A stretch of DNA of 64,000 nucleotides, from NCBI RefSeq assembly GCF_001544795.2, contig NZ_FCOI02000013.1, positions 1 to 64,000 of the forward strand, given 5' to 3'. Both the position numbers and the translations under genes were made by a program. The notes below the pieces were generated by a model. It was not told the origin of the DNA and did not search any database. It worked only from the letters and a program-made list of their open reading frames with translations. Positions 42,113 to 50,267 of this stretch are shown piece by piece. Numbering within the stretch: the first letter of the stretch is position 1; each line of letters begins with the position of its first letter. The stretch comes from Caballeronia temeraria. GTDB lineage: Bacteria; Pseudomonadota; Gammaproteobacteria; Burkholderiales; Burkholderiaceae.

Positions 42113-42915
42113 GCGACGAACGCCTCTTCACATTCCGCAATCGCTGGTTCACGGTCAGCGTGTTGGGGACGATCGTCATCGCGGTGGTATCGGCGTTGAT
42201 TGGTTTCGTGTGGCTGCCATCGGTGCATCGCGATGCGCAGTTCGCGGGCATCTGGAATGCGATCTGCAGCGCGGCGGGCGTGCCGCGGGAGTGGTATGCG
42301 GGAGGCGCGACTGTTGAGCCGAAGGAGAAGCTGACGAGCGTGGAGATGACGCCGCAACTGCTCGACAAGGTGAGTGCGAATTCGATCGGGCGCGGCGCGA
42401 CGCTGGCGTTGCGGTGCACGATGTGTCATGGCGAGCGCGGTATGAGCGAGGCCAATTCGCCGAATCTCGCGGGGCAATATGCGTCGGTGATCTACAAGCA
42501 GCTGATCGATTTTCAGAAGGGCGCGCGGAACAATGCGGTGATGTCGCCGATGGCGATGAACCTGAGCGATCAGGATATGCGGGATCTCGCAGCGTATTAC
42601 TCGAATTTGCCGCGGCCGCCGGCGCAGCGGAAGGTGAGTGATTCACTCGCGCCGCCGATTGTGGCGCATGGTGCGCCGATGCGTAATATCGCGCCTTGCG
42701 CGGTGTGTCATGGTGGTATCGATAGCAAAGCGGGAAGTCCTTGGCTCGATGGTTTGCCGGGGGCCTATACCAAAGCGCAGTTGGTCGCGTTTGCGAATGG
42801 GTCTCGGACCAATGATATCGATGGGGTTATGCGCAATGTTGCGCGTAATATGACTTCCGAGGAGATCGATGCTGCTGCGATGTATTATGCGCGGGAGTTG
42901 AATAAGGGGCAGTGA
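42109..42915 (+). CDS. membrane-anchored dihaem cytochrome c, last gene of oxidase operon
   Basis: A 268-residue protein with an uncleaved N-terminal helix (FTVSVLGTIVIAVVSALIGFVWLP). Two haem sites, CTMCH and CAVCH, lie in two similar c4-like halves (NSPNLAGQYASVIYKQL and SPWLDGLPGAYTKAQL). It overlaps subunit I and probably tethers the electron input to the membrane. G+C at third positions falls toward the end of the gene (AATATGACTTCCGAGGAG-type codons), just before the palindromic repeat. Confidence 0.88.
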   Translation: MSDERLFTFRNRWFTVSVLGTIVIAVVSALIGFVWLPSVHRDAQFAGIWNAICSAAGVPREWYAGGATVEPKEKLTSVEMTPQLLDKVSANSIGRGATLALRCTMCHGERGMSEANSPNLAGQYASVIYKQLIDFQKGARNNAVMSPMAMNLSDQDMRDLAAYYSNLPRPPAQRKVSDSLAPPIVAHGAPMRNIAPCAVCHGGIDSKAGSPWLDGLPGAYTKAQLVAFANGSRTNDIDGVMRNVARNMTSEEIDAAAMYYARELNKGQ

Positions 42916-42926
42916 GGGTTTTTTCT

Positions 42927-43597
42927 GCTCGCGCTTTTTTTTTCTATGGAATCCTGATTTCGCGGCGGTCTATTAGCACTGCCCCTGTGCGGGGCGGCAG
43001 TCACTTTCTTTGCTGCTGCAAAGAAAGTAACCAAAGAAAGCAGCTCGATACGCCCGCGGTCACACGTAGTTTGGGTAGTTTTCTCATCCACCGTGGCACT
43101 CGCCTAAAGGGTGCCCTCGAAGGACTAACCGGGCTTGGATCGCGCACGGTCTGCCGTCCGAAAACGTCAAGCACACTGGTTCAGCACAAAAGAGTTCCGG
43201 CACAGCGCTACGCGCTGCCGCAGGGTATGCGAGGGAAACCAACGTGCGGGAAGCGCGGTGAGATGGAAGCGTCAGCAAAGAAGCACGCGCGGACCCGATT
43301 GACCGGTCGGCCGCGAAGCGGGGCCGGAACCTTTTCGTGCTGAACCAGTTTGTTATGCGGCGCGGATCGACAGACCGTGCGCGAGCCAAGCCCGGTTAGT
43401 CCTTCGAGGGCACTCTTTAGGCGAGTGCCACCTCGAACGAGAGAACTACCCAAACTACGTGTGACCGCGGGCCTTAAAAGCTGCTTTCTTTGGTTACTTT
43501 CTTTGCAGCAGCAAAGAAAGTGACTGCCGCCCCGCACAGGGGCAGTGCTAATAGACCAAAAAGAAATCGGGATCCGGCGAAAAAAAAGCGCTTGAGC
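42927..43597. repeat. 671-bp near-palindromic element, 274-bp inverted arms
   Basis: Arms 42927-43200 and 43324-43597 are inverted copies flanking a 123-bp centre. A 79-bp block (42967-43045 and 43479-43557) is perfectly complementary; elsewhere the arms differ by scattered substitutions. Each arm starts with GCTC and a run of eight or nine T, and contains nested hairpins such as ACTTTCTTTG/CAAAGAAAGT. ORFs on both strands give nearly the same peptide (with GGSHFLCCCKESNQRKQL), a by-product of the symmetry. No transposase is present. It looks like a dispersed non-coding repeat of Burkholderia-type genomes. Confidence 0.9.
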
Positions 43598-43660
43598 CAA
43601 CAGGGGCATGATTGCCGTAGAAGAACCCTTTCTGTATCGTGGCCCGAAGAATGCTGAAAA

Positions 43661-44749
43661 ATGAATCAGCAAGCCAAGGAAAGCGAACTGAAAATGGACC
43701 CTCAACAAGTAGCAATAAAAACCGATGTATTGATCATAGGCGCAGGCCCGGTAGGGCTATTCGCCGCTTTCGAAGCCGGCGTGATCGGCCTCACGTGTCA
43801 GATCGTCGACACGCTCGGCCGCATCGGCGGGCAATGCATCGAGCTGTACCCCGATAAACCCATCTACGACATCCCCGCGATCCCTTCCTGCACTGCGCGC
43901 GAGCTCGTCGATCGCCTGCTGGAGCAAATCCGCCCCTTCGATGTGCCGATCCACCTCGATCAGCGCGTGCAGTCCGTCACGCAACGCGACGACGATCATC
44001 GCTGGACGGTGACGACCGAAAACGGCATGACCTTCGACTGCGCCGCGATCCTCATCGCCGCGGGGAACGGTGCCTTCGTTCCGCAGCGTCTGCAGTTGCC
44101 CGAAGCGGCCGCGCTAGAAGACAAGGACGTGCACTACAGCGTGTCACGCGCGGCGGATTTCGTGGACAAGGAGATCATCGTCGCGGGCGGCGGCGACTCC
44201 GCGCTCGACTGGGCGCTGGCGCTGAAGGGCATCGCGAAGAAGCTCACGCTCGTGCATCGGCGAAACGGCTTTTCCGCAGCCGCGAATTCCGTCGCGACGA
44301 TGAAGCGCGCAGTCGAAGCCGGCGAAATGGCGTTCATCGTCGGCATGATCGAATCGCTCGATGCGCCCGATGGCAAACTGCGCGGCGCGCGCATCAAGCA
44401 AGTGGAAGGCTCGACCGATATCGCCGCCGACAAGATCGTCGCGCTCTATGGTCTCGTCTCCGAACTCGGGCCGATCGCGACATGGAATCTCGATGTGCGC
44501 GGCGGACGTATCGAAGTGGATACGTCGAACTATGAATCGTCGCGGCCGGGCATTTTCGCGGTCGGCGATATCGCCAACTATCCAAACAAGCAGAAGCTCA
44601 TCCTGTCGGGCTTTCATGAAGCCTCGCTCGCGCTGCGCAAGGCGTATTCATACGCGTATCCCGAGAAAAAACGCGTGCATGTGCATTCGAGCTACGACGC
44701 CAGGCTCGCCGAACGCGTGAACGCCGCGCATACGGCAGACAGCGCGTGA
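43661..44749 (+). CDS. ferredoxin/flavodoxin-NADP+ reductase, thioredoxin-reductase-like type
   Basis: A 362-residue flavoprotein (351 if started at ATG 43694, which has AAGGA 12 bases upstream). FAD motif DVLIIGAGPVGLFAAFEAG near the start, the GRIGGQCIELYPDKPIYDIPA signature of the YumC-type ferredoxin-NADP reductases, NADP motif IIVAGGGDSALDWALAL, and the C-terminal GIFAVGDIANYPNKQKLILSGFHEA. The active-site CxxC of true thioredoxin reductases is missing. It would pass electrons between NADPH and ferredoxin. It overlaps the next gene by four bases and directly follows the palindromic repeat. Confidence 0.9.
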   Translation: MNQQAKESELKMDPQQVAIKTDVLIIGAGPVGLFAAFEAGVIGLTCQIVDTLGRIGGQCIELYPDKPIYDIPAIPSCTARELVDRLLEQIRPFDVPIHLDQRVQSVTQRDDDHRWTVTTENGMTFDCAAILIAAGNGAFVPQRLQLPEAAALEDKDVHYSVSRAADFVDKEIIVAGGGDSALDWALALKGIAKKLTLVHRRNGFSAAANSVATMKRAVEAGEMAFIVGMIESLDAPDGKLRGARIKQVEGSTDIAADKIVALYGLVSELGPIATWNLDVRGGRIEVDTSNYESSRPGIFAVGDIANYPNKQKLILSGFHEASLALRKAYSYAYPEKKRVHVHSSYDARLAERVNAAHTADSA

Positions 44750-45456
44750 TCGTGCGCATCGTCGCGTGGCTGCTGCTGGCGTCGCTGATCGGCGCGGCGA
44801 TTCTCGGCTACGCGGTGTATTCGAAGCGCATCGCGATTCCCGAACAATACGATCCGTTCGCGCCGCTCGACGTGCAAGCGCCGCAAGGTCCGCTCACGCG
44901 CTTCAAGCTATGGCGCGCAATGCACGACGCGCCACTCTGCGACGCCGCGCTCGCGCGCTCCGGTCTCGTCTATCGCGAGATGGCCGATGCGACCGGACAG
45001 GGCGGTTGCGCACTCAAGGACGTTGTGCGCGTCACGCAAACCGAAGACCTGCGGTTCAGCGCGCCGTTTCTCGCGACATGTCCGCTCGCGCTCGGCCTCG
45101 CGTATTTCGAGCATCAGTATCTTCAGCAGGCCGCGCTCGATACCTACGGCGAGCGCGTCGCGCGTATCGAGCATGTCGGCAGTTATGCGTGCCGCAACGT
45201 GAATCATCAGCAGGACACGGCACTGAGCCAGCACGCGAGCGCGAACGCCATCGACCTGACGGGTTTCGTGCTCGACGACGGACGCCGCATCACGCTCGCA
45301 CGATGGGACGACGCAGCGTCGCTCGACGGCCAGTTCCTGCGACGCGTCCACGAAGGCGCATGTCACGCCTTCGATACCACGTTAGGCCCCGGCTACAACG
45401 CCTTGCACAAGACGCACCTTCACGTCGACATGGGTCCGTATCGGGTCTGCCGCTGA
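44746..45456 (+). CDS. extensin-like, M15-type peptidase-related exported protein
   Basis: A 236-residue protein beginning at GTG 44746, which overlaps the previous stop. It has an N-terminal membrane helix (RIVAWLLLASLIGAAILGYAVY). The C-terminal domain contains ALSQHASANAIDLTGFVLDDG and THLHVDMGPYRVC, matching the extensin-like family whose fold and His/Asp zinc ligands resemble D-Ala-D-Ala carboxypeptidases (VanY/M15). Several Cys (LCDAALARSG, GGCALK, ACRNVNH) likely form disulfides in the periplasm. It probably acts on, or binds, peptidoglycan. Confidence 0.82.
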   Translation: MIVRIVAWLLLASLIGAAILGYAVYSKRIAIPEQYDPFAPLDVQAPQGPLTRFKLWRAMHDAPLCDAALARSGLVYREMADATGQGGCALKDVVRVTQTEDLRFSAPFLATCPLALGLAYFEHQYLQQAALDTYGERVARIEHVGSYACRNVNHQQDTALSQHASANAIDLTGFVLDDGRRITLARWDDAASLDGQFLRRVHEGACHAFDTTLGPGYNALHKTHLHVDMGPYRVCR

Positions 45457-45457
45457 A

Positions 45458-46147
45458 TCATGCATGCTGATGCGCCGGATTTCGGCACGTCGCTTGATCG
45501 TGCGGCTGATCGTTCCACGCCGAGCCGAGAATGATGCTGCAGAAGTTCAGGCGCCTGTAGCTCGGGTCCTTCAGCGCGAGCACATCGGCCTTGACGTTGC
45601 CGAAAGTCGATTCGGGCTTTCTGATCGTGCCTTGGGCGAACGCATCGATAATGCCTTCCTTGAAATTCGCCTCACGCGGATGCGCCGCGACCACGAGCCG
45701 CCGTTGATCGGCGCTGAACGCGTCGTAGGCGAGGCCGAGCACATCCATTTCCACGCCCGCCGTGACGAGCGCGACAACCGGCTTCTTGTGCTGCGGAATG
45801 CCGGGCGTCGTATGCAGCGCGATCGCGTCCCACACCTGTTCGACCTCGTTTTCGCCGATGCCATGCCCGCGCAGAAAATCGCGCGCCGCATTCGCGCCAT
45901 CGACTTCGAAGCGATCGTGCGGGCTGCTGTATGCCTCGACGAGGCCCATGTCATGGAACATCGCGCCGATATAAAGCAGTTCGGGATCGTACTTCAACTG
46001 CTTGCGTTCGCCCGCGAGCGCGCCGAAGAGAAACACGCGGCGCGAGTGATGGTAGAGCAGGTCAGGCTCGGTATCGCGTACGAGTTGCGTGGCTTCGCGC
46101 GCCATCCGGCTGTCGGGAATCTTGATGCCTGCGATGATTTCGCTCAT
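45458..46147 (-). CDS. HD-domain phosphohydrolase / cyanamide hydratase-like protein
   Basis: A 229-residue protein. HD motif residues: His in YHHSRRVFLFG, the His-Asp pair in YIGAMFHDMGLVEAY and a distal Asp in VALVTAGVEMDVLG. The HSRRVF and GAMFHDMGL pattern is that of the small HD group containing fungal-type cyanamide hydratases. The start at ATG 46147 is preferred to 46153 since GGAG then lies eight bases away. It is divergent from a GlxA-type regulator, its probable controller. Substrate not known. Confidence 0.82.
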   Translation of the reverse strand: MSEIIAGIKIPDSRMAREATQLVRDTEPDLLYHHSRRVFLFGALAGERKQLKYDPELLYIGAMFHDMGLVEAYSSPHDRFEVDGANAARDFLRGHGIGENEVEQVWDAIALHTTPGIPQHKKPVVALVTAGVEMDVLGLAYDAFSADQRRLVVAAHPREANFKEGIIDAFAQGTIRKPESTFGNVKADVLALKDPSYRRLNFCSIILGSAWNDQPHDQATCRNPAHQHA

Positions 46148-46335
46148 GGTCATGGCTCCGTCGATATGGGTCGATGAAAGACGCGATCGCCTGCGCGTTG
46201 CTAAAATCGCGCAGCGCGTCCGATGGCTCTTAGTCTCGCCAAATCGCCTGCGCGTCTCAATCGGAACGACGCGTCGAACCCTGCCAGGCGCACGCCGTCT
46301 TCTGCCATGCGTGCTCATCACGGACCTTCTTCCCG

Positions 46336-47304
46336 ATGCGGACAGTCGCGATCGCAATCTTCCAGGGCGTGCAGGCGCTCGATGTAGCCGGTCCCGTCGA
46401 TGTCTTCGCGGAAGCGAACGGCTTTATCGACGCATCGAGCGCGTACGAGATCACGCTCGTCGGTCCGGAGGAGCGCATCGTGCGTGCATCGAACGGCACG
46501 CGGCTCGTCGCGGATCTGCCGTTCGATGAAGCGGATCGGCGCTACGGCACCGCGCTCGTCGCGGGCGGCCCGAGTCTTCCCGTCGATGATCCCGATTCCC
46601 GCCTCACTGCCTGGCTCACCGATACCGCTTCGCGCTGCGCGCGCTACGGCTCGATCTGCACGGGCGCGTTCGCGCTCGGTCACGCGGGCCTGCTCGACGG
46701 CCGCAATGTCACGACGCACTGGCAAAACGCGCCGCGCCTGGCCGAGCGTTTTCCGCGCGCACGCGTCGAGCTGGATCGCATCTATATGCGGGACGGCAAT
46801 CTCGTGACGTCGGCGGGCGTGACGGCGGGCATCGATGTCGCGCTCGCGCTCGTCGCCGAGGATCACGGCGCGCAGGTCGCGCTCGCGGTCGCGAAGCGCC
46901 TCGTCGTGTTCGCGCAGCGGCGCGGCGGGCAGTCGCAATTCAGCCCGTACCTGAGCGCGCCCGCCGACGACACCTCGCCCGTCGCGAAAGTGCAGGCGTA
47001 TGTGATGGAGCACATCGGCGAACGGTTGTCCGTCGCGCAACTGGCGCGCGTCGCGGGCATGAGCGAGCGCAACTTCGCGCGCGCCTTCGTGCAGCTCGCG
47101 CAGATGACGCCGCACGAGTTCGTCGAACGGGCGCGCGTCGATGCGGCCCGGAACGTGCTCGAAAGCAGTGACGCGCCGCTGAAAACCGTCGCGTACGACT
47201 GCGGCTTCCGCACGGCGGATCGCATGCGGCTCGTGTTCGCGCGGCGGCTCGGTGTGTCGCCGAACGACTATCGACTGAGCTTTCGCACGCGTTTTAGCGA
47301 GTAA
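46336..47304 (+). CDS. GlxA-type regulator (DJ-1/PfpI domain plus AraC HTH)
   Basis: A 322-residue protein. Residues ~1-185 form a DJ-1/PfpI-like domain (VAIAIFQGVQALDVAGPVDVFAEAN; ARYGSICTGAFALGHAGLLDGR with Cys at the nucleophile-elbow place; TSAGVTAGIDVAL). Residues ~215-318 form the AraC HTH (LSVAQLARVAGMSERNFARAF; VAYDCGFRTADRMRLVFARRLG). Such proteins usually regulate amino-acid, choline or amide metabolism. It is head to head with the HD gene (188 bp apart). Confidence 0.92.
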   Translation: MRTVAIAIFQGVQALDVAGPVDVFAEANGFIDASSAYEITLVGPEERIVRASNGTRLVADLPFDEADRRYGTALVAGGPSLPVDDPDSRLTAWLTDTASRCARYGSICTGAFALGHAGLLDGRNVTTHWQNAPRLAERFPRARVELDRIYMRDGNLVTSAGVTAGIDVALALVAEDHGAQVALAVAKRLVVFAQRRGGQSQFSPYLSAPADDTSPVAKVQAYVMEHIGERLSVAQLARVAGMSERNFARAFVQLAQMTPHEFVERARVDAARNVLESSDAPLKTVAYDCGFRTADRMRLVFARRLGVSPNDYRLSFRTRFSE

Positions 47305-47419
47305 TCGGCGTGTTCGCGCGCCAACGTGTCACGCAGGGTTCGCTAGAATTCAAGATGAACGCGGCACGTGCGGCAGTGCGCGCGCCGCAGAATCCACCCT
47401 CGACATATCGGAACAACGA

Positions 47420-47926
47420 ATGACGAAACAACAGACCGCCATGCAAGATCCCTACGAACGACGCGCGCTGCTGCTGCATCTCGGCGATGTGCTGGAGTCG
47501 GTGTTTTGCCTGAGCCAATGCGCCGACGACTACGCGAGCATCGGCGATGCGGTGAAGGGCAACGAAGCGCTCGCGGGCTTCACGCTGCTCGGCTTCATCG
47601 ACGAGAAAATGACGCCGCGCGATTTCGTTCGCTGCGCTTCGGGCGCGTTTTTCGTCTGGCCGAAAGCGCTGCTCGACGAGACGCTGAATCGCCCGATGCT
47701 CGCCAACACGGTCAAGCACGATCTCTTCGCGGAGAACGCGAAAGGCTGGGACGCCTACGTGGACGAGCGGCGCAAGGACGTGCCGTGGTTCGGCGAGGAT
47801 CTGCCGGAGGTCGCCACGAGCGCAGAACCGGCGCACGAAGCAAAGCCGGCGCCGCAGAAACAGAAGGGCAAGGCGACGTCGCGCTATTCGACGTGGCCGT
47901 GGCCCGACAAAGCCGCCGACGCCTGA
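47420..47926 (+). CDS. conserved hypothetical protein
   Basis: A 168-residue soluble protein of unknown function. The first two thirds look folded (RRALLLHLGDVLESVFCLSQCADDYASIGDA, MTPRDFVRCASGAFFVWPKALLDE), with three Cys; the last third is low-complexity and basic (HEAKPAPQKQKGKATSRYSTWPWP). No catalytic motif recognised. A possible TAGAAT -10 box lies at ~47344. It converges on a small secreted-protein gene, with only one base between stop codons. Confidence 0.7.
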   Translation: MTKQQTAMQDPYERRALLLHLGDVLESVFCLSQCADDYASIGDAVKGNEALAGFTLLGFIDEKMTPRDFVRCASGAFFVWPKALLDETLNRPMLANTVKHDLFAENAKGWDAYVDERRKDVPWFGEDLPEVATSAEPAHEAKPAPQKQKGKATSRYSTWPWPDKAADA

Positions 47927-47927
47927 C

Positions 47928-48221
47928 TTACGGCGTCTTGCCCATGCCGCTCGCGCCCGCGTCGAAGCCGAGTCCGTTAGGCCGATCGGGCGCTGCGCCC
48001 TTGCCCGATGACGTCTTGCCCGGCCGCGTCTTCAATGCGTCGCTGGCGTTCGCGGCGGCGGCCGCCGGCGGCGTGACGTTTTTTTCCTGATACGCGGGCG
48101 TGCTGTCGTATTCGAGCTTGCTGGGTTTTTGCGGCGCCTGTTGAGCGTTCGCCACGACGGCCAGCGTGCCGCCGAGCAAAATCCCCGTCATGCGTCCGAG
48201 TGCGCCGAGTGTGGGTCTCAT
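47928..48221 (-). CDS. small secreted hypothetical protein
   Basis: A 97-residue protein from ATG 48221 with a signal peptide (TGILLGGTLAVVANAQQ). The mature part is short, Pro/Ala/Lys-rich and probably disordered (KLEYDSTPAYQEKNVTPPAAAAA; KTRPGKTSSGKGAAPDRPNG). It is divergent from the OmpW gene across 220 bp. Function unknown. The open frame upstream of 48221 has no support. Confidence 0.65.
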   Translation of the reverse strand: MRPTLGALGRMTGILLGGTLAVVANAQQAPQKPSKLEYDSTPAYQEKNVTPPAAAAANASDALKTRPGKTSSGKGAAPDRPNGLGFDAGASGMGKTP

Positions 48222-48441
48222 CTGCTGCCTCCCTTTGTTCTGCACTTTCCCTTTTTCAGCAAGGCGCGGACCCGCCCGCAAGTGGCGGCCGGTCGCATGT
48301 TCGTCGATGCGCGCAGCATGCTTGTCCGCGCGCAAGCCTTGCCGCGATGCCCCGCATGCGTCCGGCGCGCGTTGATGACCGTCAAGGGCGCGGCGCACCC
48401 TCGCTCGGACAATTCTCGTTTTAACGTGAAAGGGCGAAAAA

Positions 48442-49086
48442 ATGAGAAAAGGTCTCGGGGCAATGGTCATGGCGTTGGCGGCGCTGTTCGCGGGCGCGGC
48501 GCAAGCGGCGGGCGATGCATCGTCGAACGATTCGATGGGCGGCATTCACGCAGGCGACATCCTGGTGCGTCTGCGCGCGATCAGCATCCAGCCCGAAGTA
48601 ACCGCGGGCGGCGCGCTCGGCACGCTCGGCGTCGACGTGAACAACGCGATCGTCCCCGAGCTCGACTTCACCTACATGATTCGCGATCAGATCGGCGTGG
48701 AGCTGATCCTCGCGACGTCGCGGCATCAGGTGACGTCGAGCATCGGCGGGCTGGGCGGCGTGGGCGTGCTGCCGCCGACGGTGCTGCTGCAATACCACTT
48801 CAATCACGCGGGCCGCGTGCGTCCGTATGTCGGCGCGGGGCTGAACTACACGTACTTCTACAACGACAAGCTCAAGGCGGGCGACACGCCGGTGTCGATC
48901 AAGCACAATAGCTTCGGCCCGGCGTTGCAGGCGGGCGTCGACGTTCAGGTGGCGAAGAATCTCTTCGTCAACGCCGATGTGAAGAAGATCTGGATGCGCA
49001 CGAGCGCGTCGGCGGGCGGGACGGATCTCGGCTCGCTCAAGATCGATCCGTGGGTGATCGGCCTCGGCGTCGGCATGAAGTTCTGA
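48442..49086 (+). CDS. ompW: OmpW family outer-membrane protein
   Basis: A 214-residue protein with a signal peptide (MVMALAALFAGAAQA) and the OmpW eight-strand barrel: GDILVRLRAISIQPE at the start, VPELDFTYMIRDQIGVELI, TVLLQYHFNHAGRVRPYVGAGLNYT, and a C-terminal PWVIGLGVGMKF ending in Phe. OmpW proteins let small hydrophobic molecules pass and are tied to stress responses. An AAAGGGCGAAAAA stretch precedes the ATG. Confidence 0.93.
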   Translation: MRKGLGAMVMALAALFAGAAQAAGDASSNDSMGGIHAGDILVRLRAISIQPEVTAGGALGTLGVDVNNAIVPELDFTYMIRDQIGVELILATSRHQVTSSIGGLGGVGVLPPTVLLQYHFNHAGRVRPYVGAGLNYTYFYNDKLKAGDTPVSIKHNSFGPALQAGVDVQVAKNLFVNADVKKIWMRTSASAGGTDLGSLKIDPWVIGLGVGMKF

Positions 49087-49272
49087 TGTGTGTGCGCCGC
49101 GCCGCGCTTCGCCTGAAGAATGGCGGAAGATGCCAGTGCTTCTGGCGTGGACGGTGCGGCGGTCGCGGTATCCTTGGCAGCAGGCCCGGCGCAGACTCGC
49201 GCCGCTCGCGCATGGGCGAGCGGTGCAAGGCCTGCAACGACTAATAAAACCGCATCGGGGAACTGCAAGCCA

Positions 49273-49836
49273 ATGAGACCTTCCACTTACGCGGGAATCG
49301 CGCTGCTCGCGGCGTGTGGCGCCGCCCTCGCACAACAGCCGCTCGCCGTGCCCGGACGCAGCCAGAGCGCGTGGCAGCAATCGATCGATAACGCCGCCTG
49401 CTACGGCTACGCCAATCAGACGACCAAGGTGAACATGGCGCGCGAGCCGCAGACGCAGCCGCGCGATGCGCAGGCCCAGCGCGACACGCGCACGCTCACG
49501 CCGCCGCGTCCGCTCGAGCCGCCGCTGCCGCAGGGCGCATCGGGCGCGCTCGCGGCTTCGGCGGCGGTGCCTGCATCGGGTGCATCGGCGGCGATTGCCG
49601 CGTCGGGCGCATCGGGGGCGATGGGCGTGGCCGCCTTGCCGCATCCCGCATCCGGCGCGATGCCGGGCATGCCGGCCGTGCCCGCATCGATGGCGGCGGG
49701 TGCATCGGGCGCATCCGATGCGATCTACGGCGGCGACATGAAGATGCCGCCGCTGCCGCCGCCCGAACCGCCGATGACGCGCTACTGGCGCGCGTACAGC
49801 GAATGCATGCAGAACCGCGGCTACTTCACGCGATGA
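49273..49836 (+). CDS. secreted Ala/Ser/Gly-rich hypothetical protein
   Basis: A 187-residue protein starting at ATG 49273. The N-terminal segment STYAGIALLAACGAALAQQ may be a signal peptide, and LLAAC could be a lipobox. A folded-looking start with WQQSIDNAACYGYANQTTKVNMA is followed by a ~100-residue low-complexity region built from ASGAS, AASGASGA and similar units and from Pro/Met. It ends with MTRYWRAYSECMQNRGYFTR. The end pairs with the start by Cys (ACYGYAN; ECMQNRGY), a pattern reminiscent of small glycine-zipper-like envelope proteins. Function unknown. Confidence 0.7.
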   Translation: MRPSTYAGIALLAACGAALAQQPLAVPGRSQSAWQQSIDNAACYGYANQTTKVNMAREPQTQPRDAQAQRDTRTLTPPRPLEPPLPQGASGALAASAAVPASGASAAIAASGASGAMGVAALPHPASGAMPGMPAVPASMAAGASGASDAIYGGDMKMPPLPPPEPPMTRYWRAYSECMQNRGYFTR

Positions 49837-49859
49837 ATCCCTGAAGCGCATCCGTCGAC

Positions 49860-50258
49860 ATGAACGCCCAGCCGATCCACGAAGGCGGATGCGCATGCGG
49901 CGCGGTGCGCGTGCGTGTCGCGGGCGCGCCGAAGGAAGTGAATTTGTGCCATTGCATGACGTGCCGCCGCATTCACGGCGCGCCGTTCGGTGTCTACGCG
50001 ATTTTTCCGCGTTCGGCGTTTCAGGTGTCGGGCGACACGGTCGCGTGGGAAAGTTCGGCTGCGGGCAAGCGGCATCATTGCCCGGTGTGCGGCTCGCCGG
50101 TCTATCTGGCGTTCGACGGCGTCGATGAAATCGAAGTGCCGGCCGGCATTTTCGATGAAACCGGTCTTTATCGGCCGCAGTATGAAATCTGGTGCGAGAG
50201 CGCCGAGCCGTGGCACGACGCGCAAGGCCGGCCGCGCTTTCCACGCGGCGCGCCCTGA
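49860..50258 (+). CDS. GFA (glutathione-dependent formaldehyde-activating)-like zinc protein
   Basis: A 132-residue protein with the GFA/CENP-V cysteine pattern: Cys11 and Cys13 in HEGGCACGAV, then Cys30, Cys32 and Cys35 in NLCHCMTCRRIHGAPF, and CPVCGSPVYL. These bind two zinc ions. The family is named for a formaldehyde-glutathione adduct enzyme, but most members are uncharacterised. Its stop is ten bases from the convergent alcohol dehydrogenase gene. Confidence 0.9.
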   Translation: MNAQPIHEGGCACGAVRVRVAGAPKEVNLCHCMTCRRIHGAPFGVYAIFPRSAFQVSGDTVAWESSAAGKRHHCPVCGSPVYLAFDGVDEIEVPAGIFDETGLYRPQYEIWCESAEPWHDAQGRPRFPRGAP

Positions 50259-50267
50259 TTCAAACCC

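Noticed and set aside
42927-43597. Interpretation of the palindrome as an insertion sequence or CRISPR-like element
   Set aside because: There is no transposase, no target duplication that I can see, and only two inverted copies rather than regularly spaced direct repeats.
42912-43708. ORFs on both strands within the palindrome encoding a GGSHFLCCCKESNQRKQL-type peptide
   Set aside because: The same peptide appears on opposite strands because the DNA is an inverted repeat; it contains hairpin-encoded runs, has no ribosome site and no family. I recall similar spurious peptides from Burkholderia annotations, which points to a dispersed repeat rather than a gene.
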